Source: Streptomyces sp. NBC_00708
GTDB lineage: Bacteria > Actinomycetota > Actinomycetes > Streptomycetales > Streptomycetaceae
NCBI GenBank assembly: GCA_036226585.1
Contig: CP108997.1
Location: forward strand, 1,054,001-1,118,000
Reading direction: 5' to 3'
DNA: 64,000 nucleotides
Below, piece after piece: positions 21,120 through 31,313 of the stretch (positions within the stretch are counted from its first letter, which is position 1; each line of letters begins with the position of its first letter). The notes under the pieces are model-generated. The model was not told where the DNA came from. It searched no databases and saw only the letters and a list, made by a program, of their open reading frames with translations. The translations under genes and the position numbers were made by a program.

Positions 21120-22871
21120 TCACGCCTCCTTCGGATCGGTAGGGGCGTTGACACGACGGGAGCGGCGCAGCGGCGGCTTGGCGCCGAGGCGCTTCGGGTC
21201 CAGTCCGGACCACGGGTGACCGCCGGCGAAGAACTTCTTGCGGGCCATGAGCGTCATGAGCGGCTTGGTGAAGAGGAACACCACGACGACGTCGAGCAGG
21301 GTGGTGAGACCCAGCGTGAAGGCGAAGCCCTGCACCTTGCCGACGGTGACCACGAAGAGCACGGCCGCGGCGAGGAACGATACGAAGTCGGAGACCAGGA
21401 TGGTGCGCCGGGCGCGCGGCCAGCCCCGCTCGACGGCGGGCCGCAGCGTGCGGCCCTCGCGGATCTCGTCCCGTACGCGTTCGAAGTACACGATGAACGA
21501 GTCCGCGGTGATACCGATGGCCACGATGGCACCGCAGACGGCCGGCAGGTTCAGCGCGAAGCCGATGGCCGGGCCGAGCAGCGACATGATCGTGTAGCTG
21601 AGGATGCCGGAGACCAGAAGGCTGAGCAGGGCGATGAGCGCCAGCCCGCGGTAGTAGGCCACCAGGTAGATCACCACGAGGGCGAGGCCGATGGCACCGG
21701 CGATGAGGCCGGCCCGCAGCTGCTCGCCGCCGAGCGCGGCGGTGACGGTGGTGACGCTCTGCTCCTTGAAGGAGAGCGGGAGCGCACCGTAGGAGAGCAC
21801 GTTGGCCAGGTCCTCGGCGGACTGCTGGTCGAAGCTGCCGGAGATCTCCGCGTTGGCGCTCAGCTCCGTACGCACGGACGGGGCCGAGACGACCTCGTTG
21901 TCGAGCGCGATGGCGAACTGGTTCTGCGGCGACTGCTGTGCGGCGAGCTTGCCGGTGATCTTCCGGAACTTCTTGGCGCCGCCGCCGTTGAACTCCATCT
22001 GGACGATCCACTGACCGTTCTGGTCAAGGGCCGCCTTCGAGGACTTCACGTCCGTGCCGTCGACCTCGGCCGGGCCGAGGACGTACTTGGCGGACCCGTC
22101 CTGCTCGCACGCGACCACCGTGTCGGTGGCCTTGGAGCCCAGGGCCGCCTGGGAGCGGGCGGCCTTGGTCGAGCAGTCGAGCTCCTCGAACTTCTTCTGG
22201 AGCTTCGCGGCGGCCGCCTCGTCCGCCGCGGAGGCGGAATCGCTCGCCTTGGGCGTCGGCGACGAGTCCTTCTTCAGGGCGCCGGTGACCGCGCGGCCCT
22301 GGGTGGTGGCGGACGCGGACGGCTTCGACGAGGAGCCGGTGGCCTTGTCGCCGTCCGTGGCCTTGTCGCCGTCCGTCGCCTTCTCGGAGGCCGAGGCCTT
22401 CGGCGACGGCGAGGTGCTGGCCTTGCCGGAGGACGAGGCGCTGGGCTCCGGGGTGGGCTTGCCCGCGGCGACGGTCAGCACGGGCCGGAAGTACAGCTTG
22501 GCCGTGGTGCCGACCTGCTCCCGGGCCTGGGCGGAGTTCGTGCCCTTGGGGATGTTGACGATGATGTTGCTGTTGCCCTGGGTCTGGACCTCGGCCTCGG
22601 AGACGCCAAGACCGTTGACGCGGCGCTCCATGATGCGGACCGCGGTGTCCATGTTGGTCTTGTTGATCGCCTTTTCCTGGCCCGGCTCGGCCTTGGCCTC
22701 CAGCGTGATGGAGGTGCCGCCCGCCAGGTCGATGCCGAGTCGCGGCGTCGGCTGGTCGGCCAGGAACATCCCGCCCGTGAGGGCGACCATGATGATCAGG
22801 ATCAGCGCCAGGGAACGCCCTGGCTTCCCCTGACCGCCGGCCGCGCCTCGGCCCTTCTTCGGTGCTGCCAC
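21120..22871 (-). CDS. secD: Protein translocase subunit SecD
   Basis: 583-residue partner of SecF. A first helix (LALILIIMVALTGGMFLA), the motif RLGIDLAGGTSITL, a large extracytoplasmic head, then five helices including VCGAIVAIGITADSFIVYFERVRDE. The head carries a long Ser/Pro/Lys/Ala-rich insertion (about residues 135-225), with the unit ATDGDK repeated, which is unusual for E. coli-type SecD but common in streptomycetes. GTG start (MAAPKKGRGAAG). Between it and yajC lie 148 bp with no clear terminator, so co-transcription with yajC is likely. Confidence 0.96.
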   Translation of the reverse strand: MAAPKKGRGAAGGQGKPGRSLALILIIMVALTGGMFLADQPTPRLGIDLAGGTSITLEAKAEPGQEKAINKTNMDTAVRIMERRVNGLGVSEAEVQTQGNSNIIVNIPKGTNSAQAREQVGTTAKLYFRPVLTVAAGKPTPEPSASSSGKASTSPSPKASASEKATDGDKATDGDKATGSSSKPSASATTQGRAVTGALKKDSSPTPKASDSASAADEAAAAKLQKKFEELDCSTKAARSQAALGSKATDTVVACEQDGSAKYVLGPAEVDGTDVKSSKAALDQNGQWIVQMEFNGGGAKKFRKITGKLAAQQSPQNQFAIALDNEVVSAPSVRTELSANAEISGSFDQQSAEDLANVLSYGALPLSFKEQSVTTVTAALGGEQLRAGLIAGAIGLALVVIYLVAYYRGLALIALLSLLVSGILSYTIMSLLGPAIGFALNLPAVCGAIVAIGITADSFIVYFERVRDEIREGRTLRPAVERGWPRARRTILVSDFVSFLAAAVLFVVTVGKVQGFAFTLGLTTLLDVVVVFLFTKPLMTLMARKKFFAGGHPWSGLDPKRLGAKPPLRRSRRVNAPTDPKEA

Positions 22872-23019
22872 CTTGTCGTTTCTCCCTGTCCAACCGCCCC
22901 GCGCCGGGTGTGCGCCCGAGCGGCCACGAAGTTTAGTGGGGGCCCGCCCCCGCGAAGGAGCGCACGGACCGGGGAGCGCCGCAGCCCTGTGGGCTCACGG
23001 CGTCCCCGCGTCGTACGTG

Positions 23020-23496
23020 CTACTTCGCGTCGGACTCGCCGTCGGCCTTGCCCTCGGACTTCTTCTCGTCCTCGGCCTCGGCCTCGTCGCTCTCGTCCGC
23101 GTCGGTCTTCTTGACCAGGTCGGTCTTCGCGTCGTCGGCGTCGGTGGCGTCGGGCCCGGTCAGCGAGGAGGCGTCGTCGGGCACGACCGCGCCGTCGACG
23201 TCGAGCTCCTGCTCCTCACCGTGGACGATGCGGTTGTACTCCGCGTCGTCCAGGACGGCGCCGATCGCGTTCTTCGCGTACACGGCGTGGACGCCGGGCG
23301 CGACCTCCAGGAGGACCGTGTCGTCGTGAAGCTCCTTGACGGTGGCGTACATGCCCCCGATCGTCCGGACGCCGGTGCCGGGCTGCATGTCATTGCGCAT
23401 GGCCGCAGCCGCCGCCTGCTTCTTCTTGGCGGACCGCGTCATCAGGAACATGGCCCCGATGAGCACGATGAAGGGGAGGAGAGTCACGGGATTCAC
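23020..23496 (-). CDS. yajC: Preprotein translocase subunit YajC
   Basis: 158-residue small Sec accessory protein: one N-terminal helix (VTLLPFIVLIGAMFLMTRS), a basic turn (AKKKQ), the conserved YajC core (MQPGTGVRTIGGMYATVKELHDDTV) and an unusually long acidic tail (DDAKTDLVKKTDADESDEAEAED...). I chose the GTG giving MNPVTLLPF with AAGGAA about nine bases before; longer in-frame starts would put 27 non-homologous residues ahead of the helix. Confidence 0.93.
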   Translation of the reverse strand: MNPVTLLPFIVLIGAMFLMTRSAKKKQAAAAAMRNDMQPGTGVRTIGGMYATVKELHDDTVLLEVAPGVHAVYAKNAIGAVLDDAEYNRIVHGEEQELDVDGAVVPDDASSLTGPDATDADDAKTDLVKKTDADESDEAEAEDEKKSEGKADGESDAK

Positions 23497-23583
23497 GGGA
23501 CGAGTTTCCTTCGCACGACCGCGCTGGAAGGCGGCCTGGTCTACGGGGGTGGGTACACCGACCTGTAAGGGCGGCATCGGCGG

Positions 23584-23613
23584 AGTCTAAGCGAGTCCGC
23601 ATCGATGGAACAA
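23584..23613 (-). promoter_or_regulatory. Candidate vegetative promoter for yajC-secDF-apt
   Basis: On the minus strand TTGTTC and TAGACT are separated by 18 bp, resembling a housekeeping-sigma promoter, about 90 bp upstream of the yajC start and just past the ruvB stop. Inferred from motif match only. Confidence 0.4.
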
Positions 23614-23660
23614 CGCCCAGCATGGCACCGTGGTTCCGCTTCCGGTCAACCTGTGACGCA

Positions 23661-24734
23661 TCACGCCCCGAACAGGCCCTGTTGTCCCGTTACGCCGTGC
23701 TGCGGCGGGACGAGCCCGAGGTGGGCCCAGGCCGCCGGTGTGGCGACCCGCCCGCGCGGCGTCCTGGCCAGCAGCCCTTCGCGTACGAGGAAGGGCTCGG
23801 CGACCTCCTCGACGGTCTCGCGCTCCTCCCCCACGGCGACCGCCAGCGTGGACAGGCCGACCGGGCCGCCGCCGAAGAGCTTCAGCAGCGCGCCGAGCAC
23901 CGCCCGGTCCAGCCGGTCCAGGCCCCGGGCGTCGACCTCGTACACCCCGAGGGCCGCGGCGGCGATCTCCCGGTCGATCCGGCCGTCGGCCTTGACCTGG
24001 GCGTAGTCCCGCACGCGGCGCAGCAGCCGGTTGGCGATACGGGGCGTGCCCCGGGAGCGTCCGGCGATCTCCGCCGCGCCCTCGGCGTCCAGCTCGACGT
24101 CGAGCAGGCGGGCGGAGCGGTGGATCACCCGTTCCAGTTCGGCGGGGGCGTAGAACTCCATGTGGCCCGTGAAGCCGAAGCGGTCGCGCAGCGGGGGCGG
24201 CAGCAGGCCGGCCCGGGTGGTGGCGCCGACGAGGGTGAAGGGGGGCAGCTCCAGCGGGATGGCGGTGGCACCGGGGCCCTTGCCGACGATCACGTCGACC
24301 CGGAAGTCCTCCATGGCCATGTACAGCATCTCCTCGGCGGGCCGGGACATGCGGTGAATCTCGTCCAGGAACAGCACCTCGCCCTCCTGGAGCGAGGAGA
24401 GGATCGCCGCGAGATCGCCCGCGTGCTGGATGGCGGGGCCGGAGGTGATCCGGATCGGGGCGTTCATCTCCGCCGCGATGATCATGGAGAGGGTGGTCTT
24501 GCCGAGGCCGGGGGCGCCGGAGAGGAGCACGTGGTCGGCGGTGGCACCGCGGGCACGGGCGGCCTTGAGGACCAGGTCGAGCTGTTCGCGGACCTTCTCC
24601 TGGCCGACGAACTCGTCGAGGTCCTTGGGGCGCAGCGCCGCCTCGACCGCGGTGTCGTCGCCGTCCGCCCCGGCGTCGACCAGCCGCTCGTCGAGCCGGT
24701 CGTCCGTGCCGGCTCCGGTGTCGTCCCAGTTCAT
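23661..24734 (-). CDS. ruvB: Holliday junction branch-migration ATPase RuvB
   Basis: 357-residue AAA+ motor. Walker A is GAPGLGKTT, Walker [11 protein letters not shown], sensor region GATTRAGLL, and the C-terminal winged helix contains [25 protein letters not shown]. With RuvA it drives branch migration for RuvC. ATG start (MNWDDTG). It lies 78 bp after ruvA in the ruvC-ruvA-ruvB operon. Confidence 0.97.
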   Translation of the reverse strand: MNWDDTGAGTDDRLDERLVDAGADGDDTAVEAALRPKDLDEFVGQEKVREQLDLVLKAARARGATADHVLLSGAPGLGKTTLSMIIAAEMNAPIRITSGPAIQHAGDLAAILSSLQEGEVLFLDEIHRMSRPAEEMLYMAMEDFRVDVIVGKGPGATAIPLELPPFTLVGATTRAGLLPPPLRDRFGFTGHMEFYAPAELERVIHRSARLLDVELDAEGAAEIAGRSRGTPRIANRLLRRVRDYAQVKADGRIDREIAAAALGVYEVDARGLDRLDRAVLGALLKLFGGGPVGLSTLAVAVGEERETVEEVAEPFLVREGLLARTPRGRVATPAAWAHLGLVPPQHGVTGQQGLFGA

Positions 24735-24812
24735 CTCGTCTGTCCGCCTCGGGTGGATCGGTGCCCGGCCGGGGGTGGCCGGCCGGGCGGAGAAGGGTGG
24801 CCCGCGCCGGGG

Positions 24813-25439
24813 TCAGCGCGCCCGGTTGAGGGTCTGCAGGGCGGCGCGCAGCAGCTGCGGCACGGGCGGCCGGCCGCCCGCGGCGAGGGCTTCCTCGGCC
24901 TGCGGTGCGACGGCGGCGACCGCCTCGTCCGCCTCGCGGGTGGCGTAGCCGAGGCCGATCAGGGCGGCCTGGAGCTGGTCGCGCCACGAGGCGGAGACGG
25001 CGGTGCCGATGCCCTGGCCGGGGCTGTGGGCGCCGACCGGGTCGCCGAGCCGGTCCTTCAGTTCCAGCAGGAGCTTCTGCGCGCCCTTCTTGCCGATGCC
25101 GGAGACCGCGGTGAGGGCCTTCTCGTCACCGGTGGCGACGGCCAGGCGCAGGGCGTCCGGGGTGTGTGTGGCGAGCATGGCCTGGGCGAGCCGGGGTCCG
25201 ACGCCGCTGGCGGTCTGCAGCAGCTCGAAGACCTGCCGCTCGTCGTCGTCGGCGAAGCCGTAGAGCGTCAGCGAGTCCTCGCGCACGACGAGGGAGGTGG
25301 CGAGCCGGGCCTGCTGGCCGACGCGCAGGGCGGCCAGCGTGTTCGGTGCGCACTGGACGGCCATGCCGATGCCGCCGACCTCGATCACGGCCGTGGTCGG
25401 GGCGAGCGCGGCGACAGGGCCGCTGACGAAGGCGATCAT
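24813..25439 (-). CDS. ruvA: Holliday junction DNA-binding protein RuvA
   Basis: 208-residue junction binder. The N-terminal OB fold ([20 protein letters not shown]), two helix-hairpin-helix motifs ([29 protein letters not shown]) and the C-terminal RuvB-contacting domain ([12 protein letters not shown]) are all recognisable. Its ATG overlaps the ruvC stop (ATGA), so it is coupled to ruvC. Confidence 0.96.
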   Translation of the reverse strand: MIAFVSGPVAALAPTTAVIEVGGIGMAVQCAPNTLAALRVGQQARLATSLVVREDSLTLYGFADDDERQVFELLQTASGVGPRLAQAMLATHTPDALRLAVATGDEKALTAVSGIGKKGAQKLLLELKDRLGDPVGAHSPGQGIGTAVSASWRDQLQAALIGLGYATREADEAVAAVAPQAEEALAAGGRPPVPQLLRAALQTLNRAR

Positions 25440-26005
25440 CGGGGGACCTTCCGGACGGGAACGGCTGCGGTGCGCGGGGGGCGCGGGGTGCGGGCGGCGG
25501 CCGCCGCGTGCGCCTGCTGGAGGCGGTTGACGGCGGGGGCGCGCCAGATGTGGCAGATGGCGAGCGCCAGGGCGTCGGCGGCGTCGGCGGGTTTCGGCGG
25601 GGCGTCCAGTCGCAGGAGCCGGGTCACCATGGCCCCCACCTGCGCCTTGTCGGCGCGTCCGCTGCCGGAGACGGCGGCCTTGACCTCGCTGGGCGTGTGC
25701 AGGGCGACGGGGAGGCCGCGCCGGGACGCGCAGAGCATGGCGACCGCGCTGGCCTGGGCGGTGCCCATCACCGTACGGACGTTGTGCTGGGCGAAGACCC
25801 GCTCGACGGCGACGCAGTCGGGGCGGTGCTCGTCGAGCCATTCCTCGATACCGCGCTCGATCGCCACGAGGCGGTGGCCGAGTTCCGCGTCGGCCGGGGT
25901 GCGCACGACCCCCACGCCGAGCATGGTCAGGGGCCGGCCCGCGACGCCTTCGACGACGCCGACTCCGCACCGGGTCAGCCCCGGGTCCACGCCGAGTACC
26001 CGCAC
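25436..26005 (-). CDS. ruvC: Crossover junction endodeoxyribonuclease RuvC
   Basis: 189-residue Holliday-junction resolvase of the RNase H fold. Catalytic acidic residues lie in [12 protein letters not shown] (first Asp), [11 protein letters not shown] (Glu) and near the end in [16 protein letters not shown] (Asp pair). GTG start. First gene of ruvCAB; a strong hairpin separates it from yebC upstream. Confidence 0.96.
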   Translation of the reverse strand: MRVLGVDPGLTRCGVGVVEGVAGRPLTMLGVGVVRTPADAELGHRLVAIERGIEEWLDEHRPDCVAVERVFAQHNVRTVMGTAQASAVAMLCASRRGLPVALHTPSEVKAAVSGSGRADKAQVGAMVTRLLRLDAPPKPADAADALALAICHIWRAPAVNRLQQAHAAAAARTPRPPRTAAVPVRKVPR

Positions 26006-26072
26006 GGTCCCGCCCCTCCCTGCCGATCGGTCAACTGTTCCAGCAGGCTATCGGTCGGCACCGACAATGCGG

Positions 26073-26103
26073 CGGGCCGACGGGGTGTGTCCCCGTCGGC
26101 CCG
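26073..26103 (-). terminator. yebC terminator
   Basis: Perfect 13-bp stem CGGGCCGACGGGG / CCCCGTCGGCCCG with loop TGTGT lies 30 bp past the yebC stop and ahead of ruvC. Confidence 0.8.
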
Positions 26104-26132
26104 TCCACCACTCTCACCGCGCGGGGCGCGGC

Positions 26133-26885
26133 TCAGGCGTCGACCTTCTCCATGACCTCGTCCGAGACGTCGAAGTTGGCGAAGACGTTCTGCACGTCGT
26201 CGCTGTCCTCCAGCGCGTCGATGAGCTTGAAGATCTTGCGCGCGCCCTCCTCGTCGAGGTCGACCTGCATGGTGGGCAGGAAGTTGGCCTCGGCCGAGTC
26301 GTAGTCGATGCCCGCCTCCTGGAGCGCGGTGCGGACCGCGACCATGTCGGTGGCCTCGCTGACGACCTCGTAGCTGTCGCCGAGGTCGTTGACCTCTTCG
26401 GCGCCCGCGTCCAGGACGGCACCGAGCACGTCGTCCTCGGTCAGCTCGCCCTTGGGGACGATGACGACGCCCTTGCGGTTGAACAGGTACGAGACCGAGC
26501 CCGGGTCGGCCATCGAGCCGCCGTTGCGGGTCATGGCGACGCGTACGTCGGACGCGGCACGGTTGCGGTTGTCGGTGAGGCACTCGATGAGCACCGCGAC
26601 ACCGTTGGGGCCGTAACCCTCGTACATGATCGTCTGGTAGTCGACGCCGCCCGCTTCGAGACCGCCACCGCGCTTGACCGCGGAGTCGATGTTCTTGTTC
26701 GGGACCGAACTCTTCTTCGCCTTCTGGATCGCGTCCACGAGGGTCGGGTTGCCCTCGGGGTCCACACCACCGGTGCGGGCCGCGACCTCGATGTTCTTGA
26801 TCAGCTTCGCGAAGAGCTTGCCGCGCTTGGCGTCAATCACGGCCTTCTTGTGCTTCGTCGTAGCCCATTTAGAGTGGCCGGACAT
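26133..26885 (-). CDS. YebC/PmpR family protein
   Basis: 250-residue protein of the YebC/TACO1 family, annotated as a transcriptional regulator and in some bacteria shown to help ribosomes through proline-rich stretches. The family start [15 protein letters not shown] and the motif [25 protein letters not shown] are intact. I chose the ATG at MSGHSKW; an upstream ATG adds eight basic residues. It lies between pdxT and ruvC, the usual actinobacterial order. Confidence 0.94.
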   Translation of the reverse strand: MSGHSKWATTKHKKAVIDAKRGKLFAKLIKNIEVAARTGGVDPEGNPTLVDAIQKAKKSSVPNKNIDSAVKRGGGLEAGGVDYQTIMYEGYGPNGVAVLIECLTDNRNRAASDVRVAMTRNGGSMADPGSVSYLFNRKGVVIVPKGELTEDDVLGAVLDAGAEEVNDLGDSYEVVSEATDMVAVRTALQEAGIDYDSAEANFLPTMQVDLDEEGARKIFKLIDALEDSDDVQNVFANFDVSDEVMEKVDA

Positions 26886-26946
26886 CTGCCTTCTCCTTCG
26901 CGTCACCAAATTCCGTACGAACCCGAGAGATCCTACCGGGATCGAG

Positions 26947-27540
26947 TCACCCGGCCGCGCGCACCATCTCGGTGAAGTACGCGTGGAGGCGGTGGTCTCC
27001 GGTCAGTTCCGGGTGGAATGAGGTGGCGAGGGCGTTTCGCTGCCGCACCGCCACGATGTGGCCGCCGTGCTCGGCGATCACCTTCGCCCCGGCGCCCACG
27101 GACTCGACCCAGGGGGCCCGGATGAAGACGCCCTCCACCGGTCCGCCGTCGATTCCGGCGACCTCGACGGCCGCCTCGAAGGACTCGTTCTGCCGCCCGA
27201 AAGCGTTACGGCGCACGATCATGTCGATGCCGCCCAGCGTCTCCTGGCCGGACCGGGGATCAAGGATCTTGTCGGCGAGCAGGATCATTCCGGCGCAGGT
27301 GCCGTAGACCGGCATCCCGGCCGCGATCCGCTCGCGCAGCGGGTCCAGCATGCCGAACAGGGCGGCCAGCTTGGACATGGTGGTGGACTCGCCGCCGGGC
27401 AGGACGAGCCCGTCCACCTCGGCCAGTTCCTCGGGACGCCGGACCGGCCTGGCCAGGGCGTCCGCCGAGGCCAGGGCGATCAGGTGCTCCCGTACGTCGC
27501 CCTGGAGGGCCAGGACTCCGATCACAGGGGTGTCGCTCAT
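26947..27540 (-). CDS. pdxT: Pyridoxal 5'-phosphate synthase glutaminase subunit PdxT
   Basis: 197-residue class I glutamine amidotransferase that feeds ammonia to PdxS. The nucleophile Cys is in [11 protein letters not shown], the oxyanion region is [13 protein letters not shown] and the His/Glu pair is in [12 protein letters not shown] start, 6 bp after pdxS, so the two form an operon. Confidence 0.97.
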   Translation of the reverse strand: MSDTPVIGVLALQGDVREHLIALASADALARPVRRPEELAEVDGLVLPGGESTTMSKLAALFGMLDPLRERIAAGMPVYGTCAGMILLADKILDPRSGQETLGGIDMIVRRNAFGRQNESFEAAVEVAGIDGGPVEGVFIRAPWVESVGAGAKVIAEHGGHIVAVRQRNALATSFHPELTGDHRLHAYFTEMVRAAG

Positions 27541-27546
27541 CGGTGA

Positions 27547-28467
27547 CTACCAGCCGCGGTTGGCGTAGCGCTCGGTCTCGGGCAGCGTGTCGCAGTTGAT
27601 GCCGACCATGGCCTCGCCCAGGTTCCGGGAGGCGTCCGCGATGATCTTCGGGTCGTCGTAGAAGGTGGTGGCCTTCACGATGGCGGCGGCGCGCTTGGCC
27701 GGGTCGCCGGACTTGAAGATGCCGGAGCCGACGAAGACGCCCTCGGCACCGAGCTGGCGCATCAGCGCCGCGTCGGCCGGCGTGGCGACGCCGCCCGCGG
27801 AGAAGAGGACGACGGGCAGCTTGCCGAGCTCGGCGACCTCCTTGACCAGCTCGTAGGGGGCGCGCAGGTCCTTGGCGGCGGCGTACAGCTCGTTGTTGTC
27901 GTAGCCGCGCAGCCGGGCGATCTCGTTCTTGATCTGGCGCAGGTGGCGGACGGCCTCGACGACGTTGCCCGTACCGGCCTCGCCCTTGGAGCGGATCATG
28001 GCCGCGCCCTCGGCGATACGGCGCAGCGCCTCGCCCAGGTTGGTGGCGCCGCAGACGAACGGGGTGGTGAAGGCGAACTTGTCGCTGTGGTTGACCTCGT
28101 CGGCCGGGGTCAGGACCTCGGACTCGTCGATGTAGTCGACGCCGAGGGACTGCAGGACCTGCGCCTCGACGAAGTGCCCGATGCGGGACTTGGCCATCAC
28201 CGGGATGGACACCGCCTCGATGATCTCCTCGATCATGTTCGGGTCGGACATCCGGGCCACGCCGCCGTCCTTGCGGATGTCGGCCGGCACCCGCTCCAGG
28301 GCCATGACGGCCACGGCGCCCGCGTCCTCGGCGATCTTCGCCTGCTCGGCGTTGACGACGTCCATGATCACGCCGCCCTTGAGCTGCTCGGCCATGCCGC
28401 GCTTGACGCGGGCGGTGCCGGTGGCCGGGTTGTCGGCGGACTGCGGGGTGCTGGGAAGCGTGGACAC
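27547..28467 (-). CDS. pdxS: Pyridoxal 5'-phosphate synthase lyase subunit PdxS
   Basis: 306-residue barrel enzyme that builds PLP from ribose 5-phosphate, glyceraldehyde 3-phosphate and ammonia from PdxT. Highly conserved stretches include [33 protein letters not shown] and [13 protein letters not shown] chose the GTG giving [19 protein letters not shown], with TGAGGT seven bases before. The 150 bp upstream to the LemA-like gene hold the presumed promoter but no clear regulator site. Confidence 0.97.
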   Translation of the reverse strand: MSTLPSTPQSADNPATGTARVKRGMAEQLKGGVIMDVVNAEQAKIAEDAGAVAVMALERVPADIRKDGGVARMSDPNMIEEIIEAVSIPVMAKSRIGHFVEAQVLQSLGVDYIDESEVLTPADEVNHSDKFAFTTPFVCGATNLGEALRRIAEGAAMIRSKGEAGTGNVVEAVRHLRQIKNEIARLRGYDNNELYAAAKDLRAPYELVKEVAELGKLPVVLFSAGGVATPADAALMRQLGAEGVFVGSGIFKSGDPAKRAAAIVKATTFYDDPKIIADASRNLGEAMVGINCDTLPETERYANRGW

Positions 28468-28617
28468 GGATGACCTCACTGGGGGGAGCGAATGCGGGAG
28501 CGCCGTACGACGCACTCCCGAGCAAACTCCCCGGCACCAGTCCACAGCAAGGGCCAATGAGAGGCCGGTGGATCGTTTTGGCCCGCACCCCCGTGTACGG
28601 GGAGGGGCCACTGTCCG

Positions 28618-29166
28618 TCAGCTGCCGGGGCGGTCCGCCAGGGCCACCGGCGGCTCGTCGTCCATCTCGAAGGCCAGCGGGAACGGGGCGTGCCCCGCCA
28701 GCCGGAACCAGCGCACCGTGCGGTGCCGGCGCAGCGCCCGCGCCGCCCGCACCGCGTCGTTGTGGAAGCGGCGCGCCATCGGCACCCGCCGCACCGCGGC
28801 CGCCAGCTCGGACGCCGCCTCCTGACCCCCGGGGATCTCCCGCACCGCCTCCACCTGCGCGCTCTCACCGAACACCGCGCGCAGGGCGGCGCTCAGCTCG
28901 CTCTCGGCGACCTCGCGATGGTCCTGGGGCGACTGCCTCGCGGCATGCGCGGCCTCGTACAGCACGATCGACGCGGCCGGGTCGAGGACCCCGGAGGTGG
29001 CGAGCTCCTGGGTGACCGAGGCCCGGCGCAGCAGTTGCGCGTCGAGGGCGGCCCGCGCCGCGTCGATCCGGGTGTGCAGCCGGTCGAGGCGGCCGGCCGT
29101 CCAGCTGAGGTACAGGCCGATCGCGACGAGCACGACGACGGCCCAGATGATGAGGGTTACGGTCAC
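28618..29166 (-). CDS. LemA-like membrane protein
   Basis: About 182 residues. One N-terminal helix (TLIIWAVVVLVAIGLYLSW) is followed by a coiled segment RLDRLHTRIDAARAALDAQL and ends with RRVPMARRFHNDAVRAARALR, which parallels the LemA family pattern (helix, VRxAWAQIDVQL-like helix, ARRFYND). Function is unknown in this family. A TTG three codons earlier could also be the start. It follows the pimA-like gene in the same direction after 42 bp, so it may be the last gene of the PIM operon. Confidence 0.7.
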   Translation of the reverse strand: MTVTLIIWAVVVLVAIGLYLSWTAGRLDRLHTRIDAARAALDAQLLRRASVTQELATSGVLDPAASIVLYEAAHAARQSPQDHREVAESELSAALRAVFGESAQVEAVREIPGGQEAASELAAAVRRVPMARRFHNDAVRAARALRRHRTVRWFRLAGHAPFPLAFEMDDEPPVALADRPGS

Positions 29167-29208
29167 GGGCGGCAAGGCTACCGGGACAAAGGCTCCCGCC
29201 CGGCCGGG

Positions 29209-30369
29209 TTACTCCCGGGCCAGCCCGAACCGGGCGCGCAGACCGGTGCGTTCGTCCGCCGCGACCGAGGCGGCTCCGTCCGTCACCGTCTCGTACACCG
29301 CGAGGATGTCCGCCCCGACCGTCGACCAGTCGAAGCGCCGGACATGGGCGCTGCCGCGCTCGCGCAGTCCGGCACGCCGCTCCGGGTCGCCCAGCAGCCG
29401 GACCGCCGCCGCGGCCAGCGCGTCCGCGTTCTCGTTGGCGAACAGCTCGCCCGCCGCGCCCTGGTCCAGGACCTGCGCGAAGGCGTCCAGGTCGCTGGCG
29501 AGGACCGGTGCGCCCGCCGACATGGCCTCGACGAGGATGATCCCGAAGCTCTCGCCGCCGGTGTTGGGCGCCACGTACAGGTCGACGCTGCGCAGCAGCC
29601 GCGCCTTGTCCTCGTCGCTCACCATGCCGAGGAACTCCACGCGCGAGCGCATCTCCTTCGGCAGCGAGGCGACGGCCTCCTCCTCGTCGCCCCGGCCGGC
29701 CACCAGCAGCCTGGTGTCCGGGCGGGCGGCCAGGATCGCGGGCAGCGCGCGCATCAGGACGGGCAGGCCCTTGCGGGGCTCGTCGATGCGGCCGATGAAG
29801 CCGATCGTGCCGCCCTGCCACTCGGGCCTGGGCTCGGCGCGCGCGAAGAAGTCGACGTCCACACCGTTCGGGATGACCACGGCGTCACCGCCCAGGTGCT
29901 CGACGAGGGTCCGGCGGGCGTACTCGCTGACCGCGATCCGCGCGCTGATCTTCTCCAGCGCGGCCTGCAGGATCGCGTACGCGGCGATCATCGCCCGGGA
30001 GCGCGGGTTGGACGTGTGGAACGTGGCGACGATCGGGCCCTGCGCCGCCCAGCACGTCAGCAGCCCCAGCGACGGCGAGGTCGGCTCGTGGATGTGGATG
30101 ACGTCGAAGGTGCCCTCGTGCAGCCAGCGCCGCACCCGCGCCGCCGACAGGAACCCGAAGTTCAGCCGGGCCACCGAGCCGTTGTACGGGACCGGCACGG
30201 CCCGGCCCGCCGAGACCACGTACGGCGGCAGCGGCGTCTCGTCGTCGGCGGGCGCCAGCACGGACACCTCGTGGCCGAGCCGGATCAGGTGCTCGGCCAG
30301 GTCACGGATGTGGAACTGCACACCGCCCGGTACGTCCCAGGAGTACGGGCAGACGATGCCGATCTTCAC
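29209..30369 (-). CDS. pimA: Phosphatidylinositol alpha-mannosyltransferase (PimA-like GT4)
   Basis: 386-residue GT-B glycosyltransferase of family 4. The N-terminal acceptor motif VPGGVQFHIRDLAEHLIRLG and the donor-side signature TGGESFGIILVEAMSAGAPV (E-x7-E) are clear. By homology and neighbours (PIP synthase and PIM acyltransferase upstream) it should add the first mannose to phosphatidylinositol at the inner membrane face. GTG start overlaps the acyltransferase stop (GTGA). Confidence 0.9.
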   Translation of the reverse strand: MKIGIVCPYSWDVPGGVQFHIRDLAEHLIRLGHEVSVLAPADDETPLPPYVVSAGRAVPVPYNGSVARLNFGFLSAARVRRWLHEGTFDVIHIHEPTSPSLGLLTCWAAQGPIVATFHTSNPRSRAMIAAYAILQAALEKISARIAVSEYARRTLVEHLGGDAVVIPNGVDVDFFARAEPRPEWQGGTIGFIGRIDEPRKGLPVLMRALPAILAARPDTRLLVAGRGDEEEAVASLPKEMRSRVEFLGMVSDEDKARLLRSVDLYVAPNTGGESFGIILVEAMSAGAPVLASDLDAFAQVLDQGAAGELFANENADALAAAAVRLLGDPERRAGLRERGSAHVRRFDWSTVGADILAVYETVTDGAASVAADERTGLRARFGLARE

Positions 30370-31313
30370 TGCGGGTCTCCGCTCCGGTCCGTGCGGGGTT
30401 CGAGGTCGGCGAGCCAGAGCCGTTGCAGCATGTGCCAGTCCTCCGGGTGCTCGGCGATGCCCAGGGCGAACGCGTCGGCCAGGGCCTGTGTCATGACCGA
30501 CGTCTTCCCCGCCCTGTCACCGGACTCCGGCACCTCGACGGCCGGATGGATGCGCGCCTTCATCACCGGCGTGTCGTCGTACGAGAGCGTCACCGGCAGC
30601 AGCAGCGCGCCGGTCTGCTGGGCCAGCAGCGCGGGGCCGGCCGGCATCCGGGCCGTGTCGCCGAAGAACGACACCTCGACCCCCGACGCCGACAGGTCGC
30701 GGTCCGCGACCAGACAGACCAGCCCGCCCGAGCGCAGCCGCCGGGCGAGCGTCCCGAACGCGGCGCCGCCGTTGTGCGGCAGCACCTCCATGCCCAGGCC
30801 CTCGCGGTAGGCGACGAACCGGTCGTACAGCGACTCCGGCTTCAGCCGCTCGGCGACCGTCGTGAACGGCACCTTCAGATCGGTGGTGACCCACGCCCCG
30901 GCCAGGTCCCAGTTGCCCAGGTGCGGCAGGGCGAGGATGACCCCGCTCCCCGAGTCGAGCCCGTCCGTGAGCCGGTGCGCGTCCGTGACGTCGATGGACG
31001 CCTTGATCCGCTCCGCGCTCCAGGTGGGCAGCCTGAACGACTCCATCCAGTACCGCATGTACGAGCGCATCCCGGCGCGCGACAGGGCGGCGAGCCGGTC
31101 GGGGCCGGCGTCGGGCACGACCCGCTCGAGGTTGGCCTCCAGGCGCAGCACGCTCTTGCCCCGCCGCTTCCACACCTGGTCGGCGAGGGTACGGAAGAGG
31201 GCGCGGGCGGCCGGTTCGGGCAGCGTCTTGACCGCCGTCCAGCCCAGCCCGTACAGCGCGTCGCTCAGCCGCTCCTTCACGCCGGGCCGCGCGTCCGCGC
31301 CGGCGCCGCTCAC
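30366..31313 (-). CDS. Phosphatidylinositol mannoside acyltransferase (PatA-like)
   Basis: 315-residue LpxL/HtrB-type acyltransferase. The catalytic H-x4-D motif is ALPHLGNWDLAG; a second family block is LVCLVADRDLS. In actinobacteria this enzyme acylates the mannose of PIM1. GTG start overlaps the pgsA-like stop, and its own stop overlaps the pimA-like start, giving three tightly coupled genes. Gene order (synthase, acyltransferase, mannosyltransferase) matches the mycobacterial PIM locus. Confidence 0.9.
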   Translation of the reverse strand: MSGAGADARPGVKERLSDALYGLGWTAVKTLPEPAARALFRTLADQVWKRRGKSVLRLEANLERVVPDAGPDRLAALSRAGMRSYMRYWMESFRLPTWSAERIKASIDVTDAHRLTDGLDSGSGVILALPHLGNWDLAGAWVTTDLKVPFTTVAERLKPESLYDRFVAYREGLGMEVLPHNGGAAFGTLARRLRSGGLVCLVADRDLSASGVEVSFFGDTARMPAGPALLAQQTGALLLPVTLSYDDTPVMKARIHPAVEVPESGDRAGKTSVMTQALADAFALGIAEHPEDWHMLQRLWLADLEPRTDRSGDPQ

